A stretch of 64,000 nt of DNA from Burkholderiaceae bacterium (GTDB taxonomy: Bacteria; Pseudomonadota; Gammaproteobacteria; Burkholderiales; Burkholderiaceae_C). Both the position numbers and the translations under genes were made by a program. The notes under the pieces were generated by a model. The model had not been told where the DNA came from, did no database searches, and saw only the letters and a program-made list of their open reading frames with translations. Below, one piece after another: positions 18,666 to 26,882 of the stretch (within the stretch, counting starts at the first letter, position 1; each line of letters opens with the position of its first letter). The stretch lies in assembly GCA_024235855.1 (NCBI GenBank), contig JACKLN010000003.1:62001-126000 (forward strand), given 5' to 3'.

Positions 18666-20906
18666 TCAGAACCGGCTCGTCACCGTCAGCTGCACGGTGC
18701 GGCCCTTGCCCGGGATGAAATGGCCGCGGTAGAGCTGGTCGGCGTAGAGCTTGTCGGCCACGTTGGTGACGTTGAGCTTGAAGACGGCCGGGCCGGCGTC
18801 GTACTCGGCCATCAGGTCGGCGGTGACGTACTTCTCGGCGTGGAAGTTGGTCAGCAGCGGCTTGACACCGCCGCGGGCGTTCAGGCCCCCGCCCACGCGC
18901 CACTTCGGCGTCAGGCGATAGGTGGTCCATACCGTGCCGCTGTGCACCGCGGTCATCGCCGGGCGCTCGCCCACCGCTTCGCCGCCCACCAGCGTCGTGC
19001 CACTGACGCTGGCGGCCTTGTCGACCTCGGCGTCCGGGATCCAGGTGTAGGCCGCGAACAGCTCCCAGGCCGGCGTGATGCGGCCGGCGAAGTCCAGGTC
19101 CAGGCCGGCGGCGTGGCGCTCGCCGCTGAGGATGTAGTTGGTCGGGTCGACCGATTCTTCGTCGCGGTTGCGCTCGTTGTACTTGGTGGCGTGGAAGAGC
19201 GCGAATCGCGTGGTGAAACGCCCTTGCGCCCAGTCCAGGCTGCCGCCGAGCTCGAGGTTGCGGCTCTTCTCCGGCGGCGTGTTCTCACCCAGCGCGTCGA
19301 ACGAGTAGGTGTCGCCCGAGGTGTTGAACGAGGTGCCGTAGGAGAAGTGGAACGACATCGTCTCGCTGGGCTGGTAGAGCACGCCCAGGCGCTTGCTCAG
19401 CAGGCTGTCGCTGCGGCCGCGCTCGGCGGTCACGTCGCCGATGGCCGCGCCGTTGTTGGTGTTGGTGGCGTACGTGGTGTAGTCACCCTTGAAGCGGTCC
19501 CAGCGCAGGCCGGCCAGCAGCTTCCAGGTGGGGGCCAGCTGCACCAGGTCCTGCGCGTAGAGGCCCAGCCCCGTGGCGTCGAACTGCTGGCTGCGGTAGA
19601 CGTTGCGCAGGCTCTCGTCGACCCAGCCGGTGGCGCCCGGGCTGCCGACGGTCGTCGTGCCCTTGCCGGGGAAGCCCTGCGGGGCCACCGCGCTGTAGCG
19701 CGTGAAGTCCTCCACCGCGAGGTCGACGCCGGCCAGCACCTCGTGATTGAACCCGAGCCAGCCGAAGCGGCCGCTGTAGTCGCTCTGCAGGTACACCGCC
19801 TCCATGTCCTGGATCTTGTTCTGGTTGCCGCGGTTGAGCACGGTGTCGGCGCCGATGTTGTCGACGCTGACACGCTCGGTCACGTCGGGGCAGTTGGCGT
19901 TGGGTGTGCCGCTGTTGTTCGGCTGGCAGAAGCGGATCGCGCTGGCGCGCTGGTCGCGGTTGTAGCGGCCCACGCGCACCACGGTGCGCAGCTCGTCGCG
20001 GTTGGCGAAGCGGTGCGTGTGCGTCGCCGTGGCGTAGGTGGTGCCGCCGGCCATGAAGTCGCTCTCGGCGCCGTAGTAGCTGTCGGGCTGCCAGCCGCTC
20101 CACATCTTCTGGTCCAGCCACGGGAAACCGTAGTTGATGCCGTTCTTGTACTCGAGGTGGTACAGGCCGATGCTGAACTCGTCGGCGGTGCCGATGCCGA
20201 AGCGGTAGGTGGGCGCGACGCCCCACTTGTCGATCTTGTTGCCCAGGTCGTCACCGGTGTTCAGCAGGGCGTTCACGCGGATGGCCGCGTTGTCGCCGGT
20301 GCGCCGGTTCAGGTCTAGCGTGCCCCGCACGTAGCTGCCGCTGCCCACGGTCAACGAGAGCTCGTTCTGGTCGAAGCCGAAGGGCTGCTTGTTGACCTGG
20401 TTGACCGCGCCGCCGGTCGAGCCGCGGCCGAACAGCATCGAGGCCGAGCCCTTGAGCACCTCCAGGCGGTCCCAGTTGAAGCTGTCGCGGTCGTAGAAGC
20501 CGGGGTCGCGCATGCCGTCGAGGAAGATGTCGCCGGTGGACTGCAGCGCAAAGCCGCGCAGGCGGATGTCCTCCTCCTGGCCTTCGGCGGCCTGGAAGGT
20601 GATGCCGGCGGTGCTGCGCAGCGTGTCCTTGAGCGTGTCGAGGTTGCGATCGTCGAGCAGGCGCTCGGTGACGACGGTGACCGACTGCGGGATGTCGCGC
20701 AGTTCCTGCTGGCCCTTGCCGATGCGCGTGGTGGTGGCGCGCACGGTGTCCTTGTCGGTCTCGGCGCGGGCGCGCACCGGGATCGGGGCCAGCGTAGGCG
20801 CGGAGGCGGCCGAGTCAGGCGCCGGTGCGGTCTGCGCGAAGGTGCCGGTGGCAGTCATCGCGGCCAGCGCGGCCGGCAGCAGGGCGAACGGGATCAGTCG
20901 ATGCAT
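18666..20906 (-). CDS. TonB-dependent siderophore receptor
   Basis: An outer-membrane receptor of 746 aa. The signal peptide (LLPAALAAMTATGTFAQ) is followed by a plug domain (about 60-165; IPQSVTVVTERLLDDRNLDT, EVLKGSASMLFGRGSTGG) and a 22-strand barrel ending in the aromatic residue of TVTSRF. It resembles Fiu/PiuA-type catecholate receptors. Ferric siderophore is carried across the outer membrane using energy from the TonB-ExbB-ExbD genes just upstream on the same strand. The exact ligand cannot be read from the sequence. Confidence 0.9.
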   Translation of the reverse strand: MHRLIPFALLPAALAAMTATGTFAQTAPAPDSAASAPTLAPIPVRARAETDKDTVRATTTRIGKGQQELRDIPQSVTVVTERLLDDRNLDTLKDTLRSTAGITFQAAEGQEEDIRLRGFALQSTGDIFLDGMRDPGFYDRDSFNWDRLEVLKGSASMLFGRGSTGGAVNQVNKQPFGFDQNELSLTVGSGSYVRGTLDLNRRTGDNAAIRVNALLNTGDDLGNKIDKWGVAPTYRFGIGTADEFSIGLYHLEYKNGINYGFPWLDQKMWSGWQPDSYYGAESDFMAGGTTYATATHTHRFANRDELRTVVRVGRYNRDQRASAIRFCQPNNSGTPNANCPDVTERVSVDNIGADTVLNRGNQNKIQDMEAVYLQSDYSGRFGWLGFNHEVLAGVDLAVEDFTRYSAVAPQGFPGKGTTTVGSPGATGWVDESLRNVYRSQQFDATGLGLYAQDLVQLAPTWKLLAGLRWDRFKGDYTTYATNTNNGAAIGDVTAERGRSDSLLSKRLGVLYQPSETMSFHFSYGTSFNTSGDTYSFDALGENTPPEKSRNLELGGSLDWAQGRFTTRFALFHATKYNERNRDEESVDPTNYILSGERHAAGLDLDFAGRITPAWELFAAYTWIPDAEVDKAASVSGTTLVGGEAVGERPAMTAVHSGTVWTTYRLTPKWRVGGGLNARGGVKPLLTNFHAEKYVTADLMAEYDAGPAVFKLNVTNVADKLYADQLYRGHFIPGKGRTVQLTVTSRF

Positions 20907-20984
20907 GGAAAGGCTCCTCGGGGGTCGTCGTCGGCACGGGCTGGCGGCGGCTCGCGAGTGCGCTGGTCTTGGGAAGCAATGGGG

Positions 20985-21404
20985 TCAGGGGCTGTCGGGT
21001 TCGCTGACGAAGCCGACCTTGCTCAGCCCGGCGCGGGCGGCGTCGGCCAGCGTCTGCGCCACGACGCGGTAGGGCACGGCCTGGTCGGCGCGCAGGTGGA
21101 TCTCCGGCTGCGGCTGGCGCTGGCCGGCTTCGGCGAACCGCGCTGCGGCCACCTCGCGCGCGACGGGTTCGCCGTTCCAGTACAGCGTGCCGGCGGCGTC
21201 GATGGCGAACTCCACCCTGTCGGGCACCGGCGGGTTGACCTGCGAACTGGCCTGCGGCAGTTCCAGTTTCACGGCGTGCGTCAGCAGCGGTGCGGTGACG
21301 ATGAAGATCACCAACAGCACCAGCATCACGTCGATCAGCGGCACCATGTTGATCTCGGCCATCGGCGCCGAGGCGTTCTTCGAGTCGAAGCTGGCGAAGG
21401 CCAT
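20985..21404 (-). CDS. exbD: Biopolymer transport protein ExbD
   Basis: A protein of 139 aa with one membrane helix near the N-terminus (MVPLIDVMLVLLVIFIVTAP) that contains the proton-relay Asp of the family (LIDVML). A periplasmic domain follows. It works with ExbB to energise TonB. The gene lies 15 bases after exbB and 78 bases before the receptor gene. Confidence 0.93.
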   Translation of the reverse strand: MAFASFDSKNASAPMAEINMVPLIDVMLVLLVIFIVTAPLLTHAVKLELPQASSQVNPPVPDRVEFAIDAAGTLYWNGEPVAREVAAARFAEAGQRQPQPEIHLRADQAVPYRVVAQTLADAARAGLSKVGFVSEPDSP

Positions 21405-21419
21405 GGCGGGCTCCGGCGC

Positions 21420-22160
21420 TCAGGCCACCGCCGGCCGTGGTGGCAGCGGGCGCACGTTGGCCGGCTCCTCGGCCGGTGCGGCCAGCGGCTGGCCCATGGC
21501 CACGAAGGTGTGCAGCTCGTAGGCGAAGGCGTCCAGGCGCGACAGCGTGACGCGGTTGGCGCGCACCAGCACGTTGTAGCCCACCACCGCGGGGATGGCC
21601 ACGGCCAGGCCCAGGCCGGTCATGATCAGCGCCTCGCCCACCGGGCCGGCCACCTTGTCCAGCGTGCCGGCGCCGCTCATGCCAATGGCCACCAGCGCGT
21701 GGTAGACGCCCCAGACGGTGCCGAACAGGCCGACGAATGGCGCAGTGGCGCCCACGGTGGCCAGCACCGTCAGGCCGTTATCCAGCCGCGTGGTCTCCTC
21801 GTCGAGCACCTTCTTGATCGTGCGGGTGACGAAGTCGCTGGCTGAGCCGGCTTCCCCCAGCTTGGCCGCGCCATACCGGGCATGGTGCTGGCGCGCATGC
21901 ATGGCGTGCGCCGTCAGGTGCGAGAACGGGTCGTGTGCGCCGTGCGTGGTGATCTCGTGCTGCACGGTGTCCAGCGAACTGGCGTTCCAGAAGAAGTCCA
22001 GAAAACGCGCGCTGCGCCGCTGGCGCGACCACTGCGCCAGGCCCTTGAGCGCGATGATGATCCACGACAGGATCGACATCGCCAGCAGCAGCACCAGCAG
22101 CGTCTTGCCGACGCCGTCGCTCTGCGCAAGGAAGTGGGCGAAGCCCAGCGAGGTGTCCAC
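21420..22160 (-). CDS. exbB: TonB-system energiser ExbB (MotA/TolQ/ExbB family)
   Basis: A protein of 246 aa with three membrane segments: one near residues 18-38 (LLVLLLAMSILSWIIIALKG) and two flanking the conserved block APFVGLFGTVWGVYHAL and GLAVAIPAVVGYNVL. Together with ExbD it forms the proton channel of the TonB motor. The start is GTG 22160, two bases after the tonB stop, which implies translational coupling. Confidence 0.93.
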   Translation of the reverse strand: MDTSLGFAHFLAQSDGVGKTLLVLLLAMSILSWIIIALKGLAQWSRQRRSARFLDFFWNASSLDTVQHEITTHGAHDPFSHLTAHAMHARQHHARYGAAKLGEAGSASDFVTRTIKKVLDEETTRLDNGLTVLATVGATAPFVGLFGTVWGVYHALVAIGMSGAGTLDKVAGPVGEALIMTGLGLAVAIPAVVGYNVLVRANRVTLSRLDAFAYELHTFVAMGQPLAAPAEEPANVRPLPPRPAVA

Positions 22161-22162
22161 GG

Positions 22163-22867
22163 TCAGTTCTCCAGTTCGAAGGGAATCGGGATGCGGGCCC
22201 AGCCGGCCAATGGCTGCCCGTTCTCGGTGTAGGGCTTGAAGCGCGCGGTGCGCACGCCGGCCACGGCGGCGCGGTCCAGGCGGTCGAAGCCGCTGGACTG
22301 CACCACCTGCACCTGCTGCGGCACGCCGGCGGTGTCCATGTAGACCGCCACCACCACCAGGCCCTGCTCGCCCAGCCGGCGCGAGGCGCTGGGGTAGACG
22401 ATGTCGGGCAGCACGGCGTACTGGATGGCCGACGGCGGGATCGTCCGCGGCGGTGGCGGAGGGACTGCGGCCGCCGGGGGCGCGGGTGGAGCCGGGGGCG
22501 CTGGCGCCACCGGCACGGGCTCGGCCGGCGCCGGCTCTGGCGCCGGCGCGACGAAGGGGGTGGGTGCCTGGTCGAGCTGTGGTGCCACGGTCACCACGGG
22601 CTTGGGCGGCGGCGGGCGGTTGGGCGGTGGTTTCGGGGTTGGCGGCGGTGGCGGTGCCGGCGGCGCTTCGGGCTCGGGTGGGGCCAGCAGGTCGACGAAC
22701 ATCGGCGCCGCAGCCACCAGCGACTCGCGCACCGCCTGCACCTGCAGCAGCCCCCAGGCGGCCGCGCCATGCAGCGCGACGATCAGCGCGATGGCGGCGC
22801 GCCGCTGCCCAGCGGGCAGGTCGGGGTCGGGTCGGTGGACGAGGCGGGGCACGACGGCGAGACGCAT
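22163..22867 (-). CDS. tonB: Energy transducer TonB
   Basis: A protein of 234 aa with a membrane anchor (about 24-45), a proline-rich spacer (about 60-150, runs of up to five Pro with a few Lys) and a C-terminal TonB domain (about 155-234; YPSASRRLGEQGLVVVAVYM, FKPYTENGQPLAGW). It carries proton-motive energy to outer-membrane receptors. It is the first gene of the five-gene leftward operon, and the Fur-like box lies about 80 bases before it. Confidence 0.92.
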   Translation of the reverse strand: MRLAVVPRLVHRPDPDLPAGQRRAAIALIVALHGAAAWGLLQVQAVRESLVAAAPMFVDLLAPPEPEAPPAPPPPPTPKPPPNRPPPPKPVVTVAPQLDQAPTPFVAPAPEPAPAEPVPVAPAPPAPPAPPAAAVPPPPPRTIPPSAIQYAVLPDIVYPSASRRLGEQGLVVVAVYMDTAGVPQQVQVVQSSGFDRLDRAAVAGVRTARFKPYTENGQPLAGWARIPIPFELEN

Positions 22868-22944
22868 GATGGGCGCGAAAATCCGGCTCGATCCGGCATG
22901 TATGCGCTCACTGCAGCGGGTGTTTACTTGTTGATATCAAGCAT

Positions 22945-22963
22945 AACACGAATGATTCGCAAC
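22945..22963 (-). promoter_or_regulatory. Fur-like box ahead of tonB
   Basis: On the plus strand this reads AACACGAATGATTCGCAAC. Its core CGAAT-G-ATTCG is a perfect inverted repeat like the Fur sites of betaproteobacteria (consensus GCGAATxATTCxC). It lies in a locally AT-rich stretch 80-95 bases upstream of tonB, where iron-bound Fur would shut the operon. A second palindrome, TTGATATCAA, is at 22931-22940. Confidence 0.6.
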
Positions 22964-23067
22964 ACGATAACAGTTTGATGTGTTTCGCTCGTCGGGGCGG
23001 GCTGGCCACCAGCCCGGACCAACCTGGCCTGCCGGCACGCCCCGGGCGCCCCGGCGACAATCCGCCG

Positions 23068-24198
23068 ATGCTGCACTTCGACCTGCTGTCCACCGAAGGC
23101 CATGCCCGTCGCGGCCGCCTGCGCCTGAACCACGGGGTGGTCGAGACCCCCATCTTCATGCCCGTGGGCACCTACGGCACCGTCAAGGGCGTGCTGCCCC
23201 GGGACCTGGAAACCATGGGCGCGCAGATCATCCTGGGCAACACCTTCCACCTCTGGATGCGGCCCGGGCTGGACGTGGTCCGCACCTTCGGCGGCCTGCA
23301 CCGTTTCGAGGGCTGGCAGCGGCCCATCCTGACCGACAGCGGCGGCTTCCAGGTCTGGAGCCTGGGCAAGATGCGCAAGATCAGCGAGGAAGGCGTGCGC
23401 TTTGCCTCGCCGGTCAACGGCGACAAGCTGTTCCTCACGCCCGAGGTCAGCATGCAGGTGCAGACGGTGCTCAACAGCGACATCGTCATGCAGTTCGACG
23501 AGTGCACGCCGTACGAGACCGACGGCCAGATCACCACCGAAAAGGCGGCGCGGGCGTCGATGGAACTCAGCCTGCGCTGGGCCAGGCGCTCGAAGGACGA
23601 GTTCACGCGGCTGGAGAACCCGAACGCGCTGTTCGGCATCGTGCAGGGCGGCATGTTCGAGCCGCTGCGCGAGGCCTCACTGGCGGCGCTGGTGGACCTG
23701 GACCTGCCGGGCTACGCCATCGGCGGCGTCAGCGTGGGCGAGCCCAAGGAGGACATGCGCCGCATCATGGCGCACACGCCGCACCGGCTGCCGGCGCACA
23801 AGCCGCGCTACCTGATGGGCGTGGGCACGCCGGAAGATCTGGTCGAAGGCGTGCACCATGGCGTGGACCTGTTCGACTGCGTGATGCCCACGCGCAACGC
23901 GCGCAACGGCCACCTGTTCACGCGTTTCGGCGACCTGAAGATCCGCAACGCCCGCCACAAGACCGACGAGCGCCCGCTGGACCCCACGTGCGCCTGCCAC
24001 ACCTGCAGCCACTTCAGCCGCGCCTACCTGCACCACCTGGAGCGCTGCGGCGAGATGCTGGCGCCGATGCTGGCCAGCATCCACAACCTGCACTACTACC
24101 TGAACCTGATGCAGGAGGTGCGAACGGCCCTCGAAGCGGGCCGTTTCGAGGCGTTCCGCGCACAGTTCCACGCGGACCGGCAGCGCGGGATCGACTGA
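23068..24198 (+). CDS. tgt: tRNA-guanine(34) transglycosylase
   Basis: A protein of 376 aa that swaps guanine-34 for preQ1 in tRNAs with GUN anticodons. The nucleophile region is DECTPY and LFDCVMPTRNARNG. The substrate motif is TDSGGFQVWSL and QGG follows in GIVQGGMFEPLRE. The zinc ligands are Cys residues of CACHTC and a following His. The start is taken at ATG 23068 (MLHFDLLSTEGHARRG), since the 31 residues of open frame before it do not look like the family. It is divergent from tonB. Confidence 0.95.
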   Translation: MLHFDLLSTEGHARRGRLRLNHGVVETPIFMPVGTYGTVKGVLPRDLETMGAQIILGNTFHLWMRPGLDVVRTFGGLHRFEGWQRPILTDSGGFQVWSLGKMRKISEEGVRFASPVNGDKLFLTPEVSMQVQTVLNSDIVMQFDECTPYETDGQITTEKAARASMELSLRWARRSKDEFTRLENPNALFGIVQGGMFEPLREASLAALVDLDLPGYAIGGVSVGEPKEDMRRIMAHTPHRLPAHKPRYLMGVGTPEDLVEGVHHGVDLFDCVMPTRNARNGHLFTRFGDLKIRNARHKTDERPLDPTCACHTCSHFSRAYLHHLERCGEMLAPMLASIHNLHYYLNLMQEVRTALEAGRFEAFRAQFHADRQRGID

Positions 24199-24222
24199 GG
24201 GCCGATCCCGCCCGCGACGGTG

Positions 24223-25149
24223 TCAGCGTGAACGCCGGCGCGCCGTGAACGCCGTGAAGGCCAGGCCGGCCAGCCACAGCGCGGCCGTGCCCGGCTCGGG
24301 GACCGCGGGCATGTTGACCAGGTCGCCATAGGCGCTGCCGCTGACCTGAACATTGGCGCGGAACTGGCCACCCATCCAGTCGCCGGTGGCATTGACGAAG
24401 GAGACCACCAGCGGGCCGGCATCGCTCGCCTGTTGTGACACCCAGTCACTCAGCCAGTAGTCGAAGTACGACCCGCCGTTCACGCTGCGCTGGTCGAACG
24501 ACGTCTGGTAGCCGTTCCCGCCGCTGGCGGCCGGGCCCTCGGCCGTCATCGTTGCCGACGCGTAGCCGTTGTTGCCGCTGAGGTACAGCCAGCCATAGGG
24601 GTCGGCGAAGCTGCCGCCGCCGACCGCCGCCACGTCGACGCTGGCCTGAGCCGTGAACAGCACGAGCGTGTTCGCGCTGAGCGTGAACGACACGCCGTAG
24701 TCGTACACGCGGGCACCGGCGGAGAACGTGGCGGAGGGCAACGTCCACCAGTAGTCCCCCGCCTGGTCGGGTGGCGCCATGGCCGAACCGCCGGCGCTCA
24801 GCGCAAACGTACCCGCCAAGGGACTGCCGCCGATCGACGATGCGGCATTGCCGTAGCTCACCTGGGCCGCCGCCTCGTTGGCTGCCCACGGGCTGCCCGG
24901 GCTGCTGAACGACTCCGACGCCGAGCCCGACCGGGTGGCCGTGGTGTAGCTCGCGCTGGCGTTGCCGGCATTGCTGCCGGCGTACATCGAGAACGTGATC
25001 GCCGGTGCAATGCCGTCGGCGGGCGCCAGATCGACGAGGGTGAAGCCCAGGCCCGTCAGCGAGGCGCTGGCGGTGGTGCTGCTGTCGGCCCACGCAGGCA
25101 CGACCAAAAGGGCCGCCGAAATGGCGGCCACGCGGGACAGAAGTCGCAT
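24223..25149 (-). CDS. PEP-CTERM sorting-domain protein
   Basis: An exported protein of 308 aa. The signal peptide ends at PAWA. The C-terminus is a complete PEP-CTERM signal: VPEPGTAALWLAGLAFTAF followed by an Arg cluster. Such proteins are processed by an exosortase and placed on or outside the outer membrane, often with exopolysaccharide. The middle is rich in Gly, Ser and Ala with aromatic residues and no recognised domain. No exosortase gene is in the window. The function is unknown. Confidence 0.85.
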   Translation of the reverse strand: MRLLSRVAAISAALLVVPAWADSSTTASASLTGLGFTLVDLAPADGIAPAITFSMYAGSNAGNASASYTTATRSGSASESFSSPGSPWAANEAAAQVSYGNAASSIGGSPLAGTFALSAGGSAMAPPDQAGDYWWTLPSATFSAGARVYDYGVSFTLSANTLVLFTAQASVDVAAVGGGSFADPYGWLYLSGNNGYASATMTAEGPAASGGNGYQTSFDQRSVNGGSYFDYWLSDWVSQQASDAGPLVVSFVNATGDWMGGQFRANVQVSGSAYGDLVNMPAVPEPGTAALWLAGLAFTAFTARRRSR

Positions 25150-25269
25150 GGATGCTCCTTGAGAAAGCGAAGACGCCCGGATCTGTGCCGGGCTGGCATC
25201 GACGCTATCAGGCAGCTGGCCGCGTGGTTGGACGACATGCGCGGACCGCCCCCCATGTTCAAGGGGGAG

Positions 25270-26118
25270 TCAGCCGGCTTGCTCCAAGGCGCTGCGCGCG
25301 TCCGGCCCGGCTCCAAGCGCCTGCGCCAGCCAGGGCAGATCCGCCTGCAGCGCCGAGGCCAGCGGGTGCGGCGGATTGATCACGAACACGCTGCTGCCGA
25401 ACATGCCGAAACCCTTGGCGTCGGGCGCGCCCACGGTCAGGCGCGCGTGCAGCCAGCCCTTCTTCGCCGGTGCCGCCGCGGACTTCAGGCGTTGCGGCAG
25501 TTGCGCCGCCTCCAGCAGCTGCAGCTGGGGCAGCCAGACGATCACCGTGCCGTCGGCAAAGCGCTCGAGCGCCTCGCGCACCGCGGCGAGCACGCGCGCG
25601 TAGTCGGTCTTGATCTCGTAGGGCGGGTCGATCAGGACCAAGCCGCGCCGTGTGGGGGGCGGCAACTGGCCTTTCAGCGCCGTGAACCCGTCGACCATGC
25701 GCACCTGCACGCCGGGCTCGTCCCCCAGGTAGCTGGCCAGGATCTTGTGGTCGGTGGGGTGCAGTTCGAACAACTTCAGCTCGTCCTGCGGCCGCTTCAG
25801 CATGTGGGCGAATGCCGGCGAGCCCGGGTACTGCGCCAGGCGACCATCGGCGTTGAACGCCCGCACCAGGCCGACGTAGTCGGCCACCGCGGGCGGCAGG
25901 TCGTCGCGTCCCCAGAGCCGGGCGATGCCCTGCACGAACTCGTCGCGCTTGTGTGCCGGGCCGCCTTCGAGCGAATAACCGCCGGCACCGGCGTGGGTGT
26001 CCACCAGGCGCCAGCCCTTCTCCTTCAGGTTGAAGTGCCGCAGCACCTGGACGAGCACGAGGTGCTTGAGCACGTCGGCGTGGTTGCCGGCGTGGAAGGC
26101 GTGGCGGTAGGCGAGCAT
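25270..26118 (-). CDS. rlmJ: 23S rRNA (adenine(2030)-N6)-methyltransferase
   Basis: A SAM-dependent methyltransferase of 282 aa, close to E. coli RlmJ in length. The family start MLAYRHAFHAGNHADVLKH is complete, the SAM loop is DTHAGAGGY, and the catalytic motif is IDPPYE. It modifies A2030 of 23S rRNA. The start at ATG 26118 is fixed by the conserved N-terminus. The frame is open 15 codons further upstream without family similarity. Confidence 0.92.
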   Translation of the reverse strand: MLAYRHAFHAGNHADVLKHLVLVQVLRHFNLKEKGWRLVDTHAGAGGYSLEGGPAHKRDEFVQGIARLWGRDDLPPAVADYVGLVRAFNADGRLAQYPGSPAFAHMLKRPQDELKLFELHPTDHKILASYLGDEPGVQVRMVDGFTALKGQLPPPTRRGLVLIDPPYEIKTDYARVLAAVREALERFADGTVIVWLPQLQLLEAAQLPQRLKSAAAPAKKGWLHARLTVGAPDAKGFGMFGSSVFVINPPHPLASALQADLPWLAQALGAGPDARSALEQAG

Positions 26119-26178
26119 GCGCGATGGTGCCATGCCCGCCGCGCTGTCCGCGGGTGCGGCCAATGCCGCACCGCGGAT

Positions 26179-26721
26179 TCAGCGGGTGGTGACGATGGTC
26201 ACGCGGCGGTTCTCCGGAGCGGTGGGCTGCTGCGCATTGAGCAGTTCGCTCGAACCCTTGCCCACCGGCTGCAGGCGATCCGCTGGCAGGCCGTAGCGGT
26301 CCATCAGGTAGGCCACCACCGACTGCGCGCGCTCTTCCGACAGGCGCAGGTTGTAGTCGACACCGCCGCGCGGGTCGGCGTGGCCTTCGATGCGGAAGGA
26401 GAAACCGGCCAGCCGGTCGGACTTCAGCGCCTTGCCCACCTCGTCCAGCGCCGTCCGGGTCTCGGGCGTCAGCTCGGCGGAGCCGGTCTGGAACGTGATC
26501 AGCAGCCCTGCCCGGCCGGCGGCCTGGGCCGACGGCGCGGCGCCGGTGAGCGTGGGCCGGATCGACCGGGTCTTGGCCTCGTCGGCCGGGGTCAGGGCAT
26601 CGACGAGGGCCGACTCGGTGATCTGACCCGGCTTGAGCAGCGGCTCGGCCGCGTGGCCGTTCACGGCGGCCAGGCCGATGGCCAGCAGGGCGACGAACGG
26701 GGTGAGGCGGTGACGACGCAT
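26179..26721 (-). CDS. OmpA-family protein
   Basis: A protein of 180 aa. The signal peptide ends near NGHA. The C-terminal OmpA-like domain (about 75-180) binds peptidoglycan and shows FRIEGHADPRGGVDYNLRLS and RLQPVGKGSSE. There is no lipobox, so the mature form is a soluble or wall-bound periplasmic protein. It is divergent from a Ser/Thr kinase gene, a pairing seen near type VI secretion loci, but no other T6SS gene is visible. Confidence 0.85.
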   Translation of the reverse strand: MRRHRLTPFVALLAIGLAAVNGHAAEPLLKPGQITESALVDALTPADEAKTRSIRPTLTGAAPSAQAAGRAGLLITFQTGSAELTPETRTALDEVGKALKSDRLAGFSFRIEGHADPRGGVDYNLRLSEERAQSVVAYLMDRYGLPADRLQPVGKGSSELLNAQQPTAPENRRVTIVTTR

Positions 26722-26801
26722 GGCGGGCTCCGTTGGAAATGCCGAGACATTGTCGACGCCGGGCCCGCCGACGTCACTCCCTCGCTCGGCGGAGGGAGGT
26801 T

Positions 26802-26817
26802 CGTGACGGGCGTCACG
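26802..26817. promoter_or_regulatory. Inverted repeat in the OmpA / kinase divergent region
   Basis: CGTGACG-GG-CGTCACG is a perfect 7-bp repeat with a 2-bp spacer, 65 bases before the kinase start and 80 bases from the OmpA start. It fits a dimeric regulator site. No regulator is known. Confidence 0.35.
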
Positions 26818-26882
26818 GCGTACCATCGCGCCCAGGCGCAGGCCCGCGCCACAGAACGAAGGCCGCGCAGGCCAGCCGCCCG

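Noticed and set aside
22931..22940. TTGATATCAA as the main tonB operator
   Set aside because: A 10-bp AT palindrome alone is weak. The adjacent CGAATGATTCG fits Fur much better.
14771..24198. queA and tgt as an operon
   Set aside because: They are about 7 kb apart with unrelated genes on both strands between, so they cannot share a transcript.
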